A DNA stretch of 64,000 bases. Source: Diphasiastrum complanatum (lineage: Eukaryota; Streptophyta; Lycopodiopsida; Lycopodiales; Lycopodiaceae). Numbering within the stretch: position 1 is the first letter of the stretch; each line of letters starts with the position of its first letter. Shown here piece after piece: positions 44,728-56,572 of this stretch. The translations under genes and the position numbers were made by a program. The notes below the pieces were generated by a model. The model ran no database searches, had not been told where the DNA came from, and was given only the letters and a program-made list of their open reading frames with translations. The stretch spans positions 18,802,967-18,866,966 of the forward strand of contig CM055102.1 in assembly GCA_029204225.1 (NCBI GenBank). Direction: 5' to 3'.

Positions 44728-45614
44728 ATTAACTCGGAGTCAAAAGTCATAACTACAAAAAAATTTTACTCTACGAATTGATTTCAGCAAGTATATGCAT
44801 GACAATATTTGATTTCAGTTTGACTAAGATTTTCAAAGATCCTATTTAGATAGATGAAGTTTTTCGGCTTTTACGAAATTTCTTAACTTTCTTTCAAGTT
44901 AAATATCTTCTAAGTATGAGCTTAGATTCAAGTGATGTAAAAAGCAATATTACTCTATTCTTTGAGTTCTTTGCATTGATTATATGGATGATTAGTTTAA
45001 AGAATTTTTATAATGTGACCCATAATTATGCATATAGGCCTGTTATCTTTTCTCAAATTGAATTGATACAAAAAGCCTAATCACTCAATTCTAAGCGACC
45101 TAACCAGAATTAATGTTGTTGTACATATTCTGAAACATTGATTTTGGACCCAAAATAGGTGGGTTAAGTTTGTCACTATATAATACTTTCACTACTGTCT
45201 GTAGCATCATAATCAAAATTCATGTAAAAAAGATATTCAAGTCGGAAGAACAATGAAAATAGTGTTCTCACACATTACTTGACTTTATTGAATTATTTAT
45301 TTGGATTTAGGATTTTTGTAAGTGAGTGTTAAAAAAAAAATTTATCAATAAAAGTATTAAAATAATGACCTCAATTCAAAAAGTCATAACTGCAAAAAAA
45401 AAATTTACTCTTCAAGCTGATTCCAGCAATTATATGCATGACCATATTTGATTTCAGTTTGATTCTAATTTTTAGAGATCATATTCAGAGTGATGAAGTT
45501 TTACGGCTTTTACGAAATTTTTTTAACTTTATTTCAAGTTAAATATCTTCTAAGTATGAGCTCTGATTCAACTGTTGTAAAAAGCAATATTGCGCTATCT
45601 TTTGAGTTCTTATT
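44728..45614 (+). repeat. Direct repeat of about 245 bases (44728-44972 and 45365-45614)
   Basis: Both copies contain TCAAAAAGTCATAACT-type sequence, ATATGCATGAC(A/C)ATATTTG, CGGCTTTTACGAAATTT and CAAGTTAAATATCTTCTAAG in the same order, with moderate divergence. The 390 bases between them hold no gene. Confidence 0.85.
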
Positions 45615-45689
45615 CTAGGAAAATCTTATGATTGCCAAGTATAGTTGTTAAATAGAAGATAGACGTTGAGATTTGAACTCTATTTGAGA

Positions 45690-46100
45690 TTTGAACTCAT
45701 TGATAAAATAATAACAACATAAAACATGGAAATTTATAAAGAATGAATTTAACGTGTCATTGGTTGATTTGACAAACTGGCATTGATCATAAAAATTGAT
45801 CGCATGTGAGTAGCAACTCCATTGGAATAATAATAATAGATAAAACACGGACATTTCTAAAGAATGAATGTAATGTGTAATTGGTTCATTTGACAAACTA
45901 GCATTGATCATAAATGTAGCAGATCCATTGAAATGGTTTTGCCTATTCTTTATCTAATCCTAATGCCTAAAATCTGATGTCTAGAACCTAATGCATAATG
46001 CCTAAAACCTAATGCCTATATCCTAAAGCCAACTGCCTAAAATGTAATGCGCAAACCTTAATGCGTAAAGCCTAATGGTAATGCCTAATGCCTAAAGACT
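45690..46100 (+). repeat. 95-base direct repeat and AATGCCTAAAACCT minisatellite
   Basis: AAAGAATGAAT(T/G)TAA(C/T)GTGT and TTTGACAAACT(G/A)GCATTGATC occur at 45740-45790 and again at 45855-45912. From 45955 a degenerate unit AATGCCTAAA(A/G)CCT repeats about eight to ten times to 46095. Confidence 0.8.
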
Positions 46101-46114
46101 ATGTGTATAAAAGG

Positions 46115-47120
46115 ACTTAGAATCTGCTTTGAACAAGAACACAGATCATGCTACACAGTAACACAGACAAAAAACACTCTCCACACCAAGCTCACGTAGC
46201 AATTGTATTTCTCAAAACCAAAATACACTATACATATAGTTTTTCACTATGGCAACCCATGCATGGCCTAGGTTGCCGTTGACGGGACGCGTGTCCCGTC
46301 GACTCGCCTTGTGGCAAGGCCAAGTGCCTATTTGAGACCATAAAGTTCTTTCTTCAAGCGACATACTTTATTCTCCTGTCCTATTGTTAGAAAGCCCTCA
46401 AGTTGATCCATGAACACCTTTTCTTCTAGCTCACCATTTAGAAAAGTAGATTTTACATCCATTTGATATAAAGGCCAACCAAAATGTGAAGCTAAAGCAA
46501 CAAGTAGACGTAGAGTATTCCACTTACATACTAACGCAAAGGTCTCCTCATAGTCGATCCCTTTACTTTGTGCATACCCTTTAATCACCAATCTTGCTTT
46601 GTGCTTTGCTATACTTCCATCTGTATGGTACTTAGTCCTGTATACCCATTTACAACCAATGGATTTCTTACCAACTAGTGGTTCCACTAAGTCCCATATG
46701 TTATGCTTGACTCCATCTCTTCTTCCATGGCCTTGACCCAAATGTCATCATCCTTCGTAAGTCGAAGGTTTTTTGCTTTGAATAATGCGATAAGAGAGCA
46801 TAATTTGCTTCATACCTTTCAGATTGTGTCTTCTCTCTTGTTGATCTTCGTAGCTCTCCCTGGCTAGATGATCCTGGAAAGTCATCCATGTCGCAGCTCT
46901 CCATCAATCTCTCAAACCACTTAGGGAGTTTCATGTCAGGTGAACGGCTTCCTGATGAAAATGTATCCCACGGTACATCTTTCTCCTTGTGTTAGTCACC
47001 TGCAACTTCAATCCTTTTTGCACCAAAAGGTTTATCTCTACCTCTCCAACCTGTCTCTTGGGGTTTATCATGAGGTATATACTCATGTCCATCACTAGGA
47101 AAGTCACGATCATTGGGAGG
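46115..47120 (-). mobile_element. Ty1/copia element J, truncated relative of copia A
   Basis: Minus-strand coding from 47113 to 46340 matches copia A from its linker to mid reverse transcriptase. GCKWVYRTKYHTDGSIAKHK, YQMDVKSTFLNGELEEKVFM (first catalytic Asp intact) and KVCRLKKELYGLK are readable. At about 46328 it jumps directly into LTR sequence homologous to 9800-10020. The YVDD palm, RNase H and the start of the LTR are deleted. A frame change near 46720 and stops are present. Confidence 0.85.
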
Positions 47121-47460
47121 AATCCTCAATATGTGGTTTTACATATATTCTACACATAGAATGGCTTTACGTGTTTGTACACATAAATAGCTCAAAGTGG
47201 CTATTCTTATGAAGTTTGCATTGCATGTGATTATAAACCACATCTTAAAATTTCGAAATTCAGAACATGGTCTTCTTAAATGTACGTACATTCTCACACA
47301 TACACATACATGTACACACATTCTGACACATACGCATACACGTACACATTGCACATGCACATGCATGTACAGACACAGACACATGCACACACGCGTGCAT
47401 ACATGAACACTCGCACTCATACATACACGCATGCATAGATATATACACTCTCATGAATAC
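47121..47460. repeat. Degenerate CA/CATA-rich DNA
   Basis: From 47280 the sequence is an irregular ACACATACAC/ACATGCACAC repeat. It corresponds in reverse to the GT-rich DNA after the end module at 13 kb. Frames here are repeat artefacts. Confidence 0.7.
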
Positions 47461-47573
47461 ACACACATTCATATTAGATATTCGAGATGTGAGATGTGTG
47501 AGATCGGTAATCATCCAAATCATCGGCCGCCACCTAGATTGGCCTCCATTGTCTGTCAACGACAGAGACTCTT

Positions 47574-47579
<6 letters not shown>

Positions 47580-47618
<39 letters not shown>

Positions 47619-47643
47619 ATTTACACATATATATACATATACA

Positions 47644-47700
<57 letters not shown>
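47580..47700. repeat. (GT)n-(TA)n flank of the inverted-end element, right side
   Basis: (GT)n from 47580 to 47617, a short spacer, then (TA)n from about 47650 to 47699. This mirrors 42701-42778. Confidence 0.95.
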
Positions 47701-47701
<1 letters not shown>

Positions 47702-47955
47702 CAATGATACCTTCTGGCCTTGTCTTTTGTCTCACAAAGCCTTTCAAAACTTTCATAAAGCGCTCAAAGTAGAACATCCATCTCGCGTGCACATGTCCTA
47801 TGATTGATATTTCTTTGACCAAATGCACTAGAAGATGAACTTGTATGTCCAAAAAGGAAGTTGGAAAATCTCTTCCCAACAAACATACCATTTTGATCAT
47901 TTGGATTTTCATGGAATCCAATTCACTATTTTTTATTTCTTTTGAGGAAATCCAC
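47700..47955 (-). pseudogene. CACTA transposon protein, DUF4218 domain
   Basis: An acceptor-like CTTGCAG ends at 47956 on the minus strand. The frame then reads DFPTSFLDIQVHLLVHLVKE, ISIIGHVHARWMFYFERFMK and VLKGFVRQKTRPEGIIA before entering (TA)n. 'P.SF.D...HL..HL..E....G.V..RWM...ER....LK..VR.....EG' is the DUF4218 signature of CACTA transposon proteins. The protein resumes at 42700, beyond the inserted 4.8-kb element. Confidence 0.85.
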
Positions 47956-48044
47956 CTGCAAGATTGATAGTACATTAGGTTGTTTAACACATAAAAATAT
48001 TAAAATAACACATATTTATACAAGTGCTTAAAAAAATATACAAA

Positions 48045-49130
48045 CCTTGCATTCTATAGTGCTGCAATCTGACCTCTTTGTTGAGAAATTTGCTTTGACG
48101 AAATAATACTTCAGTTCAATGTGCTTACTCCTAGAATGAAATCTAGGGTTGGCTGATAAAGTAATGACACCTTGCGTCGGAGCATATTGATTCAGACCGA
48201 TATCTGAGATTAAGTTCCTCAACCAAATTGCTTCCTTTGTAGCTTGAGAAGCTACGATATACTCTAATTTAGTGGAAAATAGAGCTATTAAAAATTGCTT
48301 GCAACTGTTCCAGAAAATTGGACCATTGTTGAGGAAGAATGTAAATTCGGAAGTGGATTTACGAGTGTCTACATCTCTTGCGCAACTTGCATCTGTGTAA
48401 CCACTGAGTAAATTGAGCTTGTTGTTGCCGACTGTTCCATAACAAATGCAAAAGTCCATAGTAGCTCAAAGATATCTCATGACTCTGATAAGAGCCTTCC
48501 AATGTGTTACACCAAGATTAGTCATAAATTGACTGAGAGAGCTGACTGCAAAAGCTATGTCTGGCCTGGTACGGATCATGGCATACATAAGAGATCCTAT
48601 AATAGAATGGTAAGGATACTCACACATCTGCTGCTTCTCATGAACTGTTTGGGGACACTGGTTTTTGACAATTTGAGTCTTGGTTTCATTGGTGAGAGAG
48701 CTAACTTGCAATTCATCAGATTATATCTGATAACATGTTATAGATGTACCTCTATTGTGTAATGCAGTCCAACTTCTGTTTTTTGTCTTTGTGGATTTGT
48801 ATACCAAGGCAGAAATGAGCCTCACCCAGATCGGTCATGTCGAATTCGGAAGATAGCATTGTCTTGGCCTCTTTTATCAGATCAGTCATGTTGTTGAAAA
48901 GCAATGTATCATCCACGTATAAAGTGATAATGATAAAAGACTGTTGCACTGCTTTGAAGTAGATGTTTGAATCTGAAGAGCTAGGTGTGTAGCCGTGATC
49001 AATAAGGAAAGTATTGATCCTTTGAAACCATGCTCGAGCAGATTGCTTCAAGCCATAAAGTGCCTTATGGAGTTTACACACATGATTGTATTTACCCTTG
49101 ATAATATAACCTTCGGGTTGCACCATGTAA
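48045..49130 (-). pseudogene. copia D reverse transcriptase and RNase H
   Basis: KALYGLKQSARAWFQRINTF, the catalytic LYVDDTLLFNNMTD, FDMTDLGEAHFCLGIQIHKD, EYPYHSIIGSLMYAMIRTRP, LSGYTDASCARDVDTRKSTS and LSANPRFHSRSKHIELKYYF follow in normal order, with frame changes near 48750 and 48460. The last RNase H residues and the terminal 'DIFTKAL' motif are missing. Confidence 0.9.
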
Positions 49131-50590
49131 ATGTCTTCTTCAATAGCTCCATTGAGATATGTTGTCTATACATCCATTTGATGTGTTTCCAAATCTACTG
49201 CAGCAACAAATGATAGCAAAAGTCGAATAGAAAAATGCTTGATTACTGGACCGAAGGTCTCAGTGTAATCAATGTTGTATACTTGAGAAAATCCTCTGGC
49301 GACAAGTCATGCCTTTCTCCTATTGATGCTTCCATCTGCATCGTACTTGACTTTGAAAATCCATTTGCAATCAACTACGTTTATGCTAGCAGGTAATTCG
49401 ACAATTGTCCATGTCTGGTTCTTGATAAGAGATGAATATTCTTTATCCATAGCTTTTTTCCAGAGATCTGAATTAGGCTGACTGAGTGTCTCTTGGACAG
49501 ACATCGGTTCCTGAACAAGGTAGGTTGTAGACTCGTCGATATACCTCTCAAGTGGTCTACTAGTCCTTGATGATCTTCTGAGTAATACAGGAAGTTGATC
49601 ATTTCCATGATACTGTAGTTGCTGATCTGCAACATCATCATCTTCTGATTTGCCGTTGATTTGTTGTTTGTCAAAAGTAGAAGAGCTTGGACCTTCAATG
49701 GGAATAGTCGACTGAGGAACTAGAAAGTTCAATTTGTCAAGAGAATCTGACAAGTCGGCTACATGGGGACTACCTTTTCCTTTGAGATCTTGAAACTGAT
49801 CTTCAATGAAGATGACATCCCGACTAGTGAATATCTTCGACTCGATGGGATCGAACAACTTGTAGGCTTGATCTAAAGTAGTGTAGCTGATGAAAACACA
49901 TTTGATAATCTGGAAGGGATCTTCTTCCTGAGATCATGAGTACATCCAAAAACTCGTAAGTTTGATAAAGAAGTTTTGATACCTATCCAAACTTCGAATG
50001 GTGTTTTGCATGAGAGACCTTTAGTAGGACATCTGTTCTGAACATAAGTTGTTGTTGAAACAGCTTCAGCCCAAAAGGACTTCGGAAGTGTCGCATGTGA
50101 TAACATGCACTTTTTCGATTCAACTAAGGTTATGTTCTTTCTCTCAACAAGACCATTTGACTGAGGCAAATACGAGATAATATATTGTTGCTCAATGTTG
50201 TTGTTAAGGCAATACTCCTTGAATTCGGTGAAGATGTATTATCCCTCGTTATCTGACTTCAGTGTTTTGATTTGTTTGCCAGTTTGATTCTCAGCATGCT
50301 CTATGAATTGTCTGAATTTGATAAAAGCCTATGATTTCTGTTTAATGAAATAAACAACTGTTCTTCTGGAGAATTCGTCAATAAAAGTAATGAAATACTT
50401 TGCATCTAGCAATGAAGGAGTTTGCATAGGTCCACATATATCTGTATGAACAACATCTAACAGACCTTTTGCTGCATGCCTATGGTTTGATCTAAAAGGA
50501 ATCCTAGTCTGCTTTCCAAAGATGCAACTATGACAGACAGGGAGATCGACCTTACCATAAGGATAGTCGAGATCAAGAACTATGGATTGT
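49131..50590 (-). pseudogene. copia D integrase, linker and reverse transcriptase start
   Basis: Minus-strand DICGPMQTPSLLDAKYFITF (first Asp), SDNEG (second Asp, altered) and LPQSNGLVERKNITLVE (Glu), then VWIGIKTSLSNLRVFGC, an acidic linker and VVDCKWIFKVKYDADGSINR are seen. Stops occur near 50325 and 50245, and the zinc-binding start is incomplete. Confidence 0.85.
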
Positions 50591-52609
50591 CAATAGTTCA
50601 TAACGTTTAACGGTCTGCAAATGTCTCATATATTAGGTTGTTCATTTAATAATATGAACTCATCTATAAAGTACTGTTGTGATAATGCATGAAGAATCGA
50701 TAGTAGCGAATACATTATGGCATTTTCATAGGATAACACTTCCACCTCTATCCAAGTATGAGCTTTTATCTATGCTTGTGAAGAGTATCACTATCTTGAC
50801 AAATCGAAAACGTTATTAAAATGGTGTTTTTCTCAATTCCGCATTAATACCTTGCTATTAACTAAACTTTCTTATTGTTTGCACGGTAGGTTTTAGACTG
50901 GTATCGACTTAACCCAAAACACATAAATGTGCTAGTTTTCTTGGCTTAAGTACTCTTGGAACGCATGAATTTGCACAAGAGTCGTTATAGTCTCCGATGT
51001 TAGTATGGCATGGATTAGCCCTAACATAATGAGTGAGACTATACAAGCCAATAACATTTCCTTTTTTTTATTGCAGCTTAAGTAAGTACGTGAATTTCAA
51101 ACTTTCCCTTTCAAGTTGACACTAGGAACGAAACTAGGAATTGAGCTTGAGCACCCTTGGAAAGCATGGATATGCTCAAGGGACTTGACACCATTACACG
51201 ACCTGTTCAGGGGTCCACGAGTTAGTAAGGCATGGATTTGCCCTAATACCTTTGTACCTGTGTCCTTGGCTCACCCAAAAAAAAATGGTTTTCGTGAATA
51301 TGATTTGTACTTGTTTAGCAAGCATCCTCTTGTTGATTTTTTATATATAAAAGATTATCAATTGATATGGACTAACGCCAAACATACTGATCAACATGGC
51401 TTTCATCCTGATACGGTAACCAGATGGCTTAGCCTATCGCTAAATTTCACAAGTGAATGGAAAGATTGGATTGAGAATTTTTTATTCTTATTAAGTTGTT
51501 AAGTAGAAAAGCTTATTTTGTATTTGAATAACAACTGACAATCAATGTTGACACTTGTCTTCCTCACATACTAACTCGCGTGGTTTTGTGTTGTGGGATG
51601 ATGGTGGCAGGTACCAGTTGGATGTCTTGAAATAAGCCTTGTTTTATGGTGGTTTATTGCGCTGTATTTTACTTCTCAACTATATTTTACCTTGTTGGCT
51701 TATGAATAAAGGTTTCAAAGGGTTTGGTCTTGCTTAAGCAAGAGGAACTATGTGAATGCTTTTAACTCACTCACTCACTCTCTCTCTCTCAAAGCATTCA
51801 CAAGACACAAAAGTAAGAGGGAACTCAATCTTTAATAATACAAATGACATTTGAGAACATAAAATACAATGGATTTAGCCCTTGTATAGTTGGGTCCAAA
51901 AGAATTGTTGTGAAACTTTTTCGTTGGCTCATTTCAAAACTTAATAGTCTAAGTCAACTTGTTTTTTTTTATTTGGCAAGTAACTTGACTTTACAATGCT
52001 TTTGACAATAAACTATTTGAGCCATGCCACATAACTTCCTACGGTGCTTCGAGACACTTAACAAAATCTAGCTATTTTTCAAGGCATATTTACAACTAAT
52101 GGCGCTTTGCGAATACAAGAATTTCTATCTATTTACGATGCTTTTCAAAATGGAGGCTATGAGAGTACTCCGTATTCGTTCGTTCCGTGTGTTGGACATC
52201 TCTTTGCCTTGGTATTCAATGGAACTAGGAATATTTCTATAGGGGTGATTTCCTCCTTCTCCTTCTTGGTCACTTTTTGTTTGATCTCCTTAATCGGTTT
52301 TGATTCGGGTGCCCTAGAAGGAAGACCTACTTGCTCGATTGGAGCAAAGTGGATTGTTCAGTTTTCTCATAGGCGCTATCAATGAAATGGCTTAGTGCTT
52401 CCACCTGTCCCACTCTAATACCATATCATCCTTACTATTGGCACTAGGTCATGGGGTGTTTCAAGTTGGGAGGTCGTTTCGTCAGTGTCTACCTCGTTTG
52501 GGAGAGAGATGACCCTTGGTGTTGTAGTCAAGTGATACCTCTCATGGTCCAAATACCATAGGACTTCGTCATCAGTATACTTTTGTCCTTAATCAAGTGT
52601 GAGCACTGG
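50591..52609. other. Interval between copia D and E; unrecognised, with one direct repeat
   Basis: A phrase of about 90 bases containing (C)TTGGAA(C/A)GCATG(A/G)AT and TAAGGCATGGATTTGCCCTA occurs twice (about 50955-51025 and 51150-51248). A 128-codon open frame (51116-51502) and a 92-codon frame (52107-52385) show no family resemblance that I can name. A short (CTCA)n/(TC)n tract lies at 51765-51790. Confidence 0.4.
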
Positions 52610-53410
52610 TCAATAAACTGATCTTCAATGAAGATGACATCCCGGCTAGTGAATATCTTTGACTCAACAGAATCATACAACTTATAGGCTTGATATGAAG
52701 TAGTGTAGCTGATGAAAATAGACTTGATACTCTAGAAGTCGCGCTCCTTCCTGAGATCATGTGGAATTTGCACATAAGCGAGACATCCAAAAACTCGTAA
52801 GTTTGATAAAGAAGGTTTGGGCGGCTTCGTATGGTGTTTTGTTTGAGAGACCTTTAGTAGGACATCTGTTCTGAATATAAGCTGCAGTTGAAACTGCTTC
52901 AGCCCAGAAGGACTTCAGAAGTGTCACATATGATAACATGCACTTTGCCGATTCGCCTAAGGTTCTGTTCTTTCTCTCAGCAACACCATTCGAGCCTAGG
53001 CGAATAGGAGATAATGTATTGTTGCTCAATGACGTTATTAAGGTAGTACTCTTTGAATTCGGTAGAGATACATCTCCCCCGTTGTTAGATCTCGGTGCTT
53101 TAGTTCTTTTACTAGTTTGATTTTCTACATGCTCTTTGAATTGTCGAAACTTGTTGAAAGCCTCCGATTTTTGCTTAATAAAAAAAACAGCTGTTCTTCT
53201 TGAATATTTGTCAATAAAGGTGATAAAATACTTTGCATCTAGCAACGACAAAGTTTGCATTGGACCACATATATTTGAATGAACAACATCTAACAAATCT
53301 TTTGCTGCATGCCTATGACTCGATTTAAAGAGAATCCTAGCCTGCTCTCCAAGGGATGCAACTATGACAGACAAAGAGGTCGACTTTGTCGGATGGATAG
53401 TCAAGATAAA
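52610..53410 (-). pseudogene. copia E integrase
   Basis: VVHSNICGPMQTLSLLDAKY carries Asn where the first catalytic Asp is expected. APRSNNGGD has Asn in place of the second Asp. GSNGVAERKNRTLGESAKCM keeps the Glu. The AYIQNRCPTKGLSNKTPYE segment is typical. With both Asp residues replaced and a frame change near 52800, it cannot be active. Confidence 0.85.
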
Positions 53411-53518
53411 GTGTTGGGGATCGTTTAGACATGTATGAAATAGACTCTATGATTCAAGTGTCCTAATCGATGATGCCCTAGTAGTGCTTTATTGACAAGA
53501 ACACAGAATAACAATGTG

Positions 53519-53893
53519 TTAATAATATAAGTTTTCATGCCTCTTGCCGAGTGCAAGGATTTTACTTGTCCTATTAATAATTCGACATTGATCAGACTCG
53601 AGCTCCACCTTATGACCTAAATCAGTGATTCTACTTATTGATAACAGATTTGTAGAAAGTTTAGGAACATGCGAAACATTTGATAGTAGTTTGAATTGAT
53701 CATGCTGGAATTTCAATCTCACAATACCTTCACCTTCGAAAGTGTGAGTGCTATCATCGCCAAGATGAACATACTTCTTTGTACTGTAAGGCGCATAGGA
53801 GTAAAAATGTTCACGATGATTGGTCATATGTTGAGTAGCTCCAGAATCCAGAAACCAAGAATTATCCAATAGCGCTTTTCGGTCTTTGACCAT
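53519..53893 (-). pseudogene. copia E protease
   Basis: SWFLDSGATQHMTNHREHFY contains the catalytic DSG. HLGDDSTHTFEGEGIVRLKF and STNLLSISRITDLGHKVELE are the usual downstream strands, ending KILALGKRHENLYY. This 124-residue frame is open and catalytically complete. Confidence 0.9.
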
Positions 53894-53999
53894 AAATGTC
53901 GATGTCGGGAGGTGCTGTGTGCATTCGCTTGGTGATATGGTTGCTTACTAGCATTCTTAGCTTTGAGAACTCTACAATCTTAGATCTCATGATTAGTGC

Positions 54000-54722
54000 G
54001 CTTGCAATACTTACAGAACATCTTCTTCTTCGACTATGGATTTGATAATTGTTCTTGATTTGATGCGAACTGCTTAGAGCTTTTTAGCTCTTTCGTTTTG
54101 AGCCTTTGTTGACATATAGAGCTTGAGATGATGAAGTCGTTGAAGCGTCTTGGCTTCTTCGATTATCTTCTTGCAGCAACATAATGATAACTTTGGTAAG
54201 AGATAAATATGAGTGTGTCAATATGATCATCACGCAGTTCTCATATGTAGAGGGCAAGCTTGAAAGCAATGTCATAATTGCGTTTTGATCGTTTATGATT
54301 GATCCGACAATGGCCATCTGTTGTAAGAGATTCTTAAACTGGTTAACGTGATTCTGAATTGGATCATCATTTGACATATTGAGAGTGAAGAATTTTCTTC
54401 GTAGATGTAACTTAGAAGTAAGTCCTTCACATCATATAGTGAGCTCAAGATGTCCCATACGTGTTTTGAAGTTTGAGCTTCAGATATATGGCCAATCTGA
54501 GTATCTGCTATATTGAGAATAATAAGCGCAAAAGCTTTACCATCCTTCGACTTCCAATTTGAGTCGACTGTGTTGTCTTCAAGCTTCTCTTCTATACCCG
54601 CCGTGACAACATCCCACAACTCATTGGCGATTAGCAAGGTCTTCATCTTAAATTTTCACAAGTAGTAATTGGATCCATTCAGCTTTGTCTGTGATAAGAC
54701 CGACTTTACTATGAGAATCCAT
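54000..54722 (-). pseudogene. copia E gag
   Basis: From MDSHSKVGLITDK a frame change leads to MKTLLIANELWDVVTAGIEE, then FALIILNIADTQIGHISEAQ, and after another frame change HVNQFKNLLQQMAIVGSIIN and LTKVIIMLLQEDNRR. This is the copia gag core. The zinc knuckle near 54020 is only partly recognisable. Confidence 0.85.
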
Positions 54723-55374
54723 CTGAAACTTTTGTCAGTCGATAATTTCTAAAAAAACCACAACAAATGAGTTGTAAATAGATTTTTGAGCATGAAAAAT
54801 TGTAATAACAAGTGCATCAACAACTCTACCCATACACCACCCCACAACGATGGACTATCCATTCAAGATTAAAGATAGACCAATTCAATAGGGACCATAA
54901 TGATGGTCATGTAAGTAAGTACATCAAACGATCGTATAGAACAAGATCAATGTGACCGTATTCATCATTTGAATGTTCATAAGCACGACAACAATTGCTC
55001 CACAAGTCGTGGTTATTAAACAAATGCTCAAAATTGCTTACAACTAATAATGAAATCACAAAGCTAATTGCTTTACCCATAACTAGGATCACAATGTGAG
55101 TTGTAGATTGGGATTTGACTGGCATATCCTTGAGTGGAGTCAGTTCCCTAAGTTGTTGTGGCCCTCTCTTGCATATTTAGAACACAAAAAAATGTTTTTT
55201 CTTTTTTGTTTGTCTCACTCAAGATGCTGGGTCCTTTGAATAGCAAAAATAGATAAATAAATAAATAGAACAAAAAAAATTCCTTGAATATGCGAAACTG
55301 GGCAGCATTCCGCGCTCTTCCCTTTCTTCGAAATTCAGCCCTACGCTTAGATAGCCTCGCCAATCTCTATCTTC
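54723..55374. other. Interval between copia E and the flippase promoter
   Basis: No LTR, primer site or gene recognised. The open minus-strand frame 54907-55125 has no identifiable family. T-rich DNA at 55190-55290 is low complexity. Confidence 0.4.
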
Positions 55375-55600
55375 CACGTCATAGTAGGACGCCTTTCGCC
55401 CTAATCCAACCTTGCTTTTAGAAGCTTGAACCAATGTCACTTTGCCACGTGGAGCTCTGACCTCTCTCCATCTACATTCGCCCTAATTTTATTGTTCTCC
55501 GCAATCTTGGTTTGCCACGTCGGACTCCTAGTGCTCCCGTCTCCCATAGCTTTTAATGCACGACATAGTCTAAGGCTATCTGTTCAGATCCTGCCACGTG
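55375..55600 (+). promoter_or_regulatory. Cluster of four ACGT-core elements, probable flippase promoter
   Basis: CACGTCA at 55375, palindromic G-boxes CACGTG at 55446-55451 and 55595-55600, and CACGTC at 55516-55521 lie within 226 bases. Two share the longer phrase TTTGCCACGT. G-box and ACGT motifs bind plant bZIP and bHLH factors in general. The region is more GC-rich than its surroundings and lies about 1 kb upstream of the flippase start codon. The transcription start itself is not visible. Confidence 0.5.
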
Positions 55601-56572
55601 CCAGAAATTAACGCCTGAGGTTTCTTTACGGTGAATTATGAGTGCTTGAGAGAATCTGAACGGGTATGATGAGATCCAACGGTGAGTGGCTGTAGATCTC
55701 AGCGTGCCTTCAAGACCTCTCCCCCCCCCCCCCCCCCCCTCTCTCTCTCCTTCGAGCGCGTCGTGCTTCTCTGCTCATTTGCCTGGTCTTCCTCCGCCTC
55801 TTGCTTCTCGATCCTCTTTGCTATGGCTGCTACCATCCATCTGCCAGGATGCTGCACATAATTCATATTCTGATATATCTTGAAGCGCTTGGATTTGCTT
55901 TGATTTGATTTCCTCTTGTTTGTGCTCATTTTCTGGCCCGTACGTCAAGATCAGTACCGCTTCTTGATATATTCAATCCTGCTGCAGATCTGATTACTTG
56001 CTTTCTGTATTTCCTGGTTGCTTTGAAGTCCAGACAACTCTGAACATGATGCCGTGAAGAAGGTAAACGTTCCGTTGGCCTTTCTGCAGGACCGACGTAC
56101 ATTGATATCAGATAAAATTAGAAAACAATATCAATCATAGAAGCAGATTGTTTGCACATTCACAGCCTCTTTTTTTGTGCCTTTATTTAGAACGTTTGTA
56201 ATGTGCCAGTGCCTTCATTCAAGTGCTTTGCAACCTTCGGTTTTGACCGCTGAAATATTTCGACATCAGCAAGATTATCTATCATAAGCCAACAATAATA
56301 TTTTTGCTGCGTTTCCATCACGCAAAAGTTTTTAATGAGCGTATCTCCATCTTCTAAGCCTGAATCATTACCGATATGGACGAGATTTCTAGCTAAGGAT
56401 TACATATTTTGATTGTGCTGCTTCAAAAAATTAAAGCTACCTTGTTTGCAGGACGTGGATCTGGCACAATATTTTCTAGTCACACAGTCTGGACATTTTT
56501 TCCGGCTGAAAATATAGAAACAACGAATGACTGTTTGGTAGAGAAGGCCCTTGGTGTCAATCGGGGGCGAAA
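55601..56572 (+). promoter_or_regulatory. Putative 5' untranslated region of the flippase gene, with C/CT tract
   Basis: A run of 19 C residues (55721-55739) is followed by CTCTCTCTC, a pyrimidine tract of the kind common in plant 5' leaders. GAAG/GTAAACG near 56060 and TTTCTGCAG/GACC near 56090 could bound a very small intron, but this is weak. An in-frame stop at 56528 precedes the ATG, and no frame here is recognisable. Confidence 0.35.

Larger units (their letters stand above)
48045..50590 (-). mobile_element. Ty1/copia element D (integrase to RNase H), both ends truncated
   Basis: Integrase, linker, reverse transcriptase and most of RNase H are readable on the minus strand. The left end breaks off within RNase H and joins, near 48045, sequence that looks like an intron of the CACTA gene (GTTTGTATATT...CTTGCAG). 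The right end breaks off within the integrase zinc region near 50590. No LTR is attached. It belongs to the same broad family as copia E and F. Confidence 0.85.
52610..54722 (-). mobile_element. Ty1/copia element E (gag to integrase), 3' part lost
   Basis: The minus strand carries gag with a likely start at 54722 (MDSHSKVGLITDK), protease, pre-integrase remnants and integrase. Coding ends after SRDVIFIEDQF near 52620 in unrelated DNA. Copia E and copia D overlap in integrase content, so they are separate copies or a duplication, not one element cut in two. No LTR was recognised beyond 54722. Confidence 0.85.

Noticed and set aside
51116-51502. 128-residue open frame as a host gene
   Set aside because: No recognisable domain, no splice or promoter context, and it lies partly in a locally duplicated segment between two copia elements.
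55686-55883. Pro/Ser-rich protein upstream of the flippase gene
   Set aside because: It has no ATG start and reads through a poly-C/CT tract; more likely untranslated leader.
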